Shown here piece after piece: positions 31,573 to 35,275 of a DNA stretch of 35,275 nt (its first letter is position 1; the number at the start of each line of letters is the position of its first letter). The notes beneath the pieces were generated by a model. The model made no database searches, was not told the DNA's origin, and was given only the letters and a program-made list of their open reading frames with translations. The stretch lies in the NCBI GenBank assembly GCA_019117205.1, contig DXAC01000109.1:1-35275 (forward strand), in the 5' to 3' direction. The position numbers and the translations under genes were made by a program. The DNA comes from Candidatus Allofournierella merdigallinarum (GTDB lineage: Bacteria > Bacillota > Clostridia > Oscillospirales > Ruminococcaceae).

Positions 31573-32331
31573 ATGGGATTTTTGGAAGAACTGTTCGGCG
31601 TTGCCCGGGCGGGGGACGAGCTGCCCCGGGGTGTGACGGTGCGCCACCTGCGCACCGCCTACAAAAAGCGGCTGCTGGAGCACTTTGCGGCCGCCTTTCC
31701 CGGCCGGAAAACGGTGGTATGGGACGACCCGGACACCCTGATCGAGCTGGCGGTGATGTTTCCCACCGCCGCCGAGCCCTATTACGTGGTACATACCATC
31801 GGCATGAGCGCCGAGCCCATGGACCTGAGCGACCTGCCTCCCCGGCAGCGGTACGAGTGGCTGCGGCTGGCGGAGCTGATGCTGTTTCTGCCCGGCGACT
31901 GGCCGGTGGACGAAAGCCGCTGGCCCCAGCATCTCAACGACCCGGAGGACAAGCCCGCCGCCTGGCCCCTGCGCCTTTTGCGGCTGCTGGCGGCGCTGCC
32001 CCGCAAGGGGAACACCTGGCTGGGGGCGGGGCACTCCATCCCCAACGGCGCGCCGCCCCACCCCTATGCGGAAAACGCCCCGTTCACCGGCGCGGTACTC
32101 TTTCTGCCGGGGGAGAAAAACGGCCCCAGGGCGGTGGAGTCGGTGAAGATCGGCGGCGGCAAGCGGCTGATGCTCTACCTGGTGGTGCCGGTGTACCCCC
32201 AGGAGATGGCCTACAAGCTGGAAAAGGGCGCCGAGGCGCTGGAGGAAAAGCTCCGCGGGGTGGAAAACGGCTTTGTGGCTGACATCCGCCGCCCGCCGGC
32301 GGTAGAGCAGGAAGAGGAGGGAACGGAATGA
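31573..32331 (+). CDS. Suppressor-of-fused (SUFU) domain protein
   Basis: A 252-residue soluble protein resembling bacterial SUFU-family proteins. Recognisable parts are ELMLFLPGDWPV (near 99-110), the WPLRLLRLLAALPRKGNTWLG stretch split across about 134-154, GHSIPNGAPPHPYAENAPFTG near 156-176 and an acidic C-terminal tail. SUFU-like proteins in bacteria are often immunity or scaffold proteins; the role here is unknown. The ATG at 31573 lies 10 bases from AGGAGG; an upstream GTG at 31564 overlaps the previous stop but is too close to that site. It is sandwiched between two Gfo/Idh/MocA genes and overlaps the second by ATGA. Confidence 0.8.
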   Translation: MGFLEELFGVARAGDELPRGVTVRHLRTAYKKRLLEHFAAAFPGRKTVVWDDPDTLIELAVMFPTAAEPYYVVHTIGMSAEPMDLSDLPPRQRYEWLRLAELMLFLPGDWPVDESRWPQHLNDPEDKPAAWPLRLLRLLAALPRKGNTWLGAGHSIPNGAPPHPYAENAPFTGAVLFLPGEKNGPRAVESVKIGGGKRLMLYLVVPVYPQEMAYKLEKGAEALEEKLRGVENGFVADIRRPPAVEQEEEGTE

Positions 32332-33257
32332 AAGCGCTGTTCGTGGGCCTTGGCTCCATCGGCACCCGCCACCTGGGCAACCTGATGGCGGTGGCAAAGG
32401 AAAAGGGCATCTCCGTGGAGGCGGACGCCCTGCGCTCCTCCACCCGGGCGCTGGCCCCGGAGGTGGCGGCGCTGCTGGCGCACCAGTATGTGAGTTTCGA
32501 CCAGCTGGGCCGCTATGACATCGCCTTTATCACCAACCCCACCCACCTGCACGCCCACACCCTGGCGGAGCTGGCGGGCAGGGTGGACTGCTTCTTCATC
32601 GAAAAGCCCATCTTCGAGGGCACCGGCTACGACCTGGACCAGCTGGGCCTGGGCATCGGCCAAAAGGCCTATGTGGCCGCCCCCATGCGCTGGTGCGGCA
32701 CCTTTCTGGCCCTGAAAGAGCGGATGTCCTCCCTGGCGCCCTATTCGGTGCGGGTGATCTGCTCCTCCTACCTGCCGGACTGGCGCCCCGGGGTGGACTA
32801 CCGCACCGTCTACTCCGCCCACAAGGAGATGGGCGGCGGGGTGACCATCGACCTGATCCACGAGTGGGACTACCTGGTGGACCTGTTCGGGCCGCCGCTG
32901 GAGATGTACAACTTCAAGGGCACCTACTCCCACCTGGAGATCGACTCGGACGATCTGTCGGTGTACATCGCCCGCTACCCCAGCCTGCTGGCGGAGGTGC
33001 ATCTGGACTACTTCGGACGCAGCTACCGGCGCTCCATCGAGCTGTTCTGCCACGAGGGCACCGTCACCGCCGACTTCGGCGCGGGCACCCTGACCCTGGC
33101 GGACGGCACGGTGATCCACTGCGAGGAGCCGGTGAACCAGCGGTATCTGCGGGAGATGGACTACTTTTTGGAGTACGCCCGGCGGGGCAAAGGCGAGAGC
33201 GTCAACAGCCCGGCCATGGCCCAAAGGGTGCTGGGCCTCACCCTGGGAGAAGAATAA
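32328..33257 (+). CDS. Gfo/Idh/MocA family oxidoreductase
   Basis: A 309-residue oxidoreductase. VGLGSIGTRHLGN at residues 6-18 is the nucleotide-binding loop, FFIEKPIFEG near 88-97 contains the EKP motif, and GGGVTIDLIHEWDYL near 169-183 carries the catalytic His/Asp. The latter two are intact, unlike in the paralogue at 30590. Such enzymes oxidise or reduce sugars using NAD(P). In Leg clusters one may act on a precursor or on the finished nonulosonate, but the substrate cannot be told from sequence. It overlaps the SUFU gene by 4 bases and precedes the CMP-sugar synthetase gene. Confidence 0.88.
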   Translation: MKALFVGLGSIGTRHLGNLMAVAKEKGISVEADALRSSTRALAPEVAALLAHQYVSFDQLGRYDIAFITNPTHLHAHTLAELAGRVDCFFIEKPIFEGTGYDLDQLGLGIGQKAYVAAPMRWCGTFLALKERMSSLAPYSVRVICSSYLPDWRPGVDYRTVYSAHKEMGGGVTIDLIHEWDYLVDLFGPPLEMYNFKGTYSHLEIDSDDLSVYIARYPSLLAEVHLDYFGRSYRRSIELFCHEGTVTADFGAGTLTLADGTVIHCEEPVNQRYLREMDYFLEYARRGKGESVNSPAMAQRVLGLTLGEE

Positions 33258-33261
33258 GCGC

Positions 33262-33278
33262 CGCCCCGAAAAGGGGCG
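33262..33278 (+). other. Hairpin just upstream of the legF ribosome binding site
   Basis: CGCCCC and GGGGCG form a 6-bp stem with loop GAAAA, 8 bases before the AAAAGGAG site of legF. It lacks a T run. It may affect translation or mRNA stability of legF. Confidence 0.3.
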
Positions 33279-33297
33279 CCGGCAAAAGGAGAATACC

Positions 33298-34074
33298 ATG
33301 GAAAAACTGCTCATCACCATCTGCGGCCGGGCCGGCAGCAAGGGGTTCAAAAACAAGAATTTGAAGACGTTTTGCGGCCAGCCACTGGTCTATTACAGCC
33401 TGGCGGCGGCCCAGCTGTTCCGGGAGAGCCGTCCGGACGTGCAGGTGGACCTGTGCCTGAACACCGACAGCGAGGCCCTGGCGAAGCTGGTGGCCGAACG
33501 CTACCCGGAGGTGGTCTTTCTGCCCCGCAGCGAGGAGCTGGGCGGCGACCGGGTGCCCAAGATGGCCGTGATCCAGGACAGTCTTTCCCGCATGGAGGAA
33601 AAGGCCGGCGGCGCCTACAATTATGTGATGGACCTGGACATCACCAGCCCCCTGCGAACGGCGGAGGACGTCCGCAACGCCTTTGCCCTGGCCCAGGACC
33701 GGCCAGACCTGGACCTTGTTTTCAGCGTCACCGAGAGCCGCCGCAACCCCTATTTCAACATGGTGCGCCGCTGCGGCGACCATGTGGAAAAGGGCGTCGA
33801 GAACGCCCCGGGCACCCCGGCGTTCACCGCCCGGCAGATGGCCCCGGAGTTCTACGACGTGAACGCCAGCATCTATGTCTACCGCCGGGCCTTTCTGGCG
33901 GGCAACACCACCGGCATTTTGTGGGACGGCAAGATCGGCGCCAGCCTGATGATGGACACCGGCATCCTGGACATCGACAGCGAGGAGGACTTCAAGCTGA
34001 TGGAGGTCATCGGCGCCCACCTGTACGCCACGCTGGAGCCCTTTGCCCGGGTGCAGGCGGCCATCCGGGGCTGA
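33298..34074 (+). CDS. legF: CMP-nonulosonate synthetase (LegF/NeuA family)
   Basis: A 258-residue cytidylyltransferase that would activate legionaminic acid with CTP. The N-terminal nucleotide loop reads ICGRAGSKGFKNKNLK (residues 8-23), matching the ARxGSKGxxxKN pattern. LPRSEELGGD near 75-84, DLDITSPLRTAEDV near 110-123 and YDVNASIYVYRR near 184-195 are family features, and the C-terminal MDTGILDIDSEEDF segment contains the late metal-binding acids. The ATG follows AAAAGGAG by 6 bases. It completes the Leg genes in the operon. Sugar specificity is inferred from LegB, LegC, LegG and LegI. Confidence 0.9.
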   Translation: MEKLLITICGRAGSKGFKNKNLKTFCGQPLVYYSLAAAQLFRESRPDVQVDLCLNTDSEALAKLVAERYPEVVFLPRSEELGGDRVPKMAVIQDSLSRMEEKAGGAYNYVMDLDITSPLRTAEDVRNAFALAQDRPDLDLVFSVTESRRNPYFNMVRRCGDHVEKGVENAPGTPAFTARQMAPEFYDVNASIYVYRRAFLAGNTTGILWDGKIGASLMMDTGILDIDSEEDFKLMEVIGAHLYATLEPFARVQAAIRG

Positions 34075-34098
34075 AATTCGCGGGAAAGGCGACAAGCG

Positions 34099-34896
34099 AT
34101 GGAGACGAACACCAATCAAACCGGGTCGGACCAGCGCCGGCAGGTGCTGGAGCTGGTCACCGAGGCCGGGGAGCTCATGCTGAAAAACGGCGCGGAGGTC
34201 AGCCGCACACAGCAGACCATGGAGATCATGGCAAAAAGCCTTGGCGTGGAGGACTTCCACGGCTATGTGCTCACCAACGGCATTTTCACCAGCATCGGGG
34301 CGCGGCAGGATATGCCCGCCCAGGTGCGAAGCGTGCCCGCCAGCACGGTGCATCTGGGGCGGGTGGAGGCCATCAACCAGCTGTCCCGGCGGATCGCCGC
34401 CGGCGGCGCGGGCCTGACGGAGGCCTACACCGAGCTGGAGCGCATCCGAAAAATGCCCTGCGCCCCCGCCAGCCGGCAGGTGCTGGCCTGCGGCGTGGGC
34501 AGCGCCTGCTTTGCCATTTTGTTCGGCGGCGTCTGGCAGGACGGCCTGGTGGCGCTGGCGGTGGGGCTGGGGCTCCAGCTGGTGCTGCTGGGGCTGGAGC
34601 GCTGGGGCGCGGGCAAGCTGCTCAGCCGCTTTTTGGGGGCGGGTTTTGTGGCGCTGGTCACTCTGCTCATCTTCGCCGCCGGCTTCGGCGCAAACAGCGA
34701 CAAGGCCATCATCGGCGCGCTGATGCCCCTGGTGCCGGGCATGGCGCTCACCCTGGGCATCCGGGACCTGATCGACTCGGACTTCCTCTCCGGCGTCATC
34801 CGTATGCTGGACGCCCTGCTCACCGCCGCCTGCATCGCCCTGGGCGCCGGCCTTGTGCTGGCGGTGGAAAATCTCATCAAGGGGGTGTCGCTGTGA
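34099..34896 (+). CDS. Threonine/serine exporter family protein, N-terminal (ThrE/YjjP-type) subunit
   Basis: A 265-residue protein with a soluble N-terminal part of about 115 residues and five TM segments after it. The segment GELMLKNGAEVSRTQQTMEIMAKSLG (two halves at about residues 18-43) with NGAEVxR is the hallmark of the ThrE/YjjP family; PLVPGMALTLGIRDLIDSD near 212-230 is the second. These proteins form amino-acid exporters or, in relatives, carboxylate transporters, together with a YjjB-like second half. It starts 24 bases after legF with no terminator between, so readthrough from the Leg operon is likely. A direct part in nonulosonate biology is not evident. Confidence 0.9.
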   Translation: METNTNQTGSDQRRQVLELVTEAGELMLKNGAEVSRTQQTMEIMAKSLGVEDFHGYVLTNGIFTSIGARQDMPAQVRSVPASTVHLGRVEAINQLSRRIAAGGAGLTEAYTELERIRKMPCAPASRQVLACGVGSACFAILFGGVWQDGLVALAVGLGLQLVLLGLERWGAGKLLSRFLGAGFVALVTLLIFAAGFGANSDKAIIGALMPLVPGMALTLGIRDLIDSDFLSGVIRMLDALLTAACIALGAGLVLAVENLIKGVSL

Positions 34897-35275
34897 CCGG
34901 CCCGCTTCTGATCCAGCTGGCGGCGGCTTTCTGCGGCACCGTCTGCTTTGCCATCCTGTTCCACGTGCCGCCCCGCCACCTGTGGTGCTGCGGCGTCTGC
35001 GGCATGGCCGGGTGGCTGGTCTACTGGGTGAGCATGCAGTACCAGCCGGACACGGTGGCTGCCAGCTTCCTGGCGGTGATCCCCATGGCTGTTTCGGCCC
35101 GGGCCTGCGCCATCCTGCGCAAGGCCCCGGTCACCCTGTTCCTGATCCCGGGCATCTTCCCGCTGGTGCCCGGCGCGGGCATCTACTACACCGCCTACAG
35201 CTTCATCCTGGGCGATTCGGCGGCGGCCGCCGCCAAGGGCGCGGAAACGCTGAAGATCGCCGTGGCCCTGGCTCT
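34893..35275 (+). CDS. Threonine/serine exporter C-terminal (YjjB-type) subunit, partial
   Basis: The reading frame begins at GTG 34893, overlapping the previous stop by 4 bases, and stays open to the window edge (127 codons visible). The protein begins TGPLLIQLAAAFCGTV, then shows FHVPPRHLWCCGVCG, and later PVTLFLIPGIFPLVPGAGIYY, the conserved PxxxPLVPG region of the family. About four TM segments are visible. It pairs with the upstream subunit as the split form of ThrE. The gene is probably nearly complete, as relatives are about 150 residues long. Confidence 0.88.
   Translation, partial: MTGPLLIQLAAAFCGTVCFAILFHVPPRHLWCCGVCGMAGWLVYWVSMQYQPDTVAASFLAVIPMAVSARACAILRKAPVTLFLIPGIFPLVPGAGIYYTAYSFILGDSAAAAAKGAETLKIAVALA

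Noticed and set aside
28338-34074. Sialic acid (Neu5Ac) or pseudaminic acid pathway instead of legionaminic acid
   Set aside because: LegB and LegC are not needed for Neu5Ac, and a NeuC-like hydrolysing epimerase rather than a PseG hydrolase argues against pseudaminic acid. The full set fits the Leg route best, though chemistry has not been shown.
1-35275. Mobile elements, CRISPR arrays, tRNA or rRNA genes
   Set aside because: No transposase, integrase, phage gene, regular direct-repeat array, or rRNA or tRNA-like sequence was recognised on either strand; the T-box only contains tRNA-pairing motifs.

Overview
The window is a high-GC stretch of a chromosome with Gram-positive expression signals: strong AAAGGAGG-type ribosome binding sites, many GTG and TTG starts, a T-box riboswitch, an Agr-like LytTR two-component pair, and MBOAT/SGNH, YfhO and DUF2142 envelope proteins. 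This fits a high-GC member of the Firmicutes, perhaps a gut clostridium of the Oscillospiraceae/Ruminococcaceae type. The order-level placement is inference. I see no rRNA, tRNA, CRISPR array, insertion sequence or phage gene.

Layout. (1) 1-1935, minus strand: a methionine ABC transporter operon (metN, metI and the first codons of metQ) behind a near-consensus promoter and a T-box leader whose specifier reads ATG (Met). (2) 1943-4116, minus: a 45-residue membrane protein and an unrecognised signal-peptide/four-TM protein, then an acyltransferase-3 family O-acyltransferase with its own promoter. (3) 4233-5448, minus: an N-acetyl sugar amidotransferase (WbpG/PseA family) as a single transcription unit with promoter and terminator. 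(4) 5570-7583, plus: a LytTR response regulator and a GHKL sensor kinase, ending in a perfect bidirectional terminator. (5) 7676-12833, minus: an envelope glycan operon of MBOAT acyltransferase, SGNH partner, GT-B-like surface carbohydrate protein and Wzx-like flippase. (6) 12862 to beyond the right edge, plus: a long, tightly packed operon of at least 19 genes, divergent from the previous one with a strong promoter facing each way.

The long operon carries most of a legionaminic acid (nonulosonate) route: LegB dehydratase, LegC aminotransferase, a PtmE-like CBS/nucleotidyltransferase, LegI synthase, LegG epimerase and LegF CMP-sugar synthetase. It also holds two Gfo/Idh/MocA proteins and a SUFU-domain protein. 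No LegH N-acetyltransferase is visible. Threaded between these genes are five large multi-TM proteins that look like GT-C glycosyltransferases: one DUF2142, one YfhO, and three mutually paralogous proteins of about 660 residues. Each of the three paralogues is translationally coupled (4-nt ATGA overlap) to its own companion membrane protein of about 203 residues. These three paired modules inside a nonulosonate operon are the most novel feature. The operon runs on into a split threonine/serine exporter (ThrE) gene pair.

Working model (inference): the operon makes CMP-legionaminic acid or a derivative and assembles a decorated cell-surface glycan. GT-C proteins would act outside the membrane on lipid-linked sugars, the divergent operon would supply flippase and O-acylation functions, and the nearby amidotransferase might convert an N-acetyl group to an acetamidino group.
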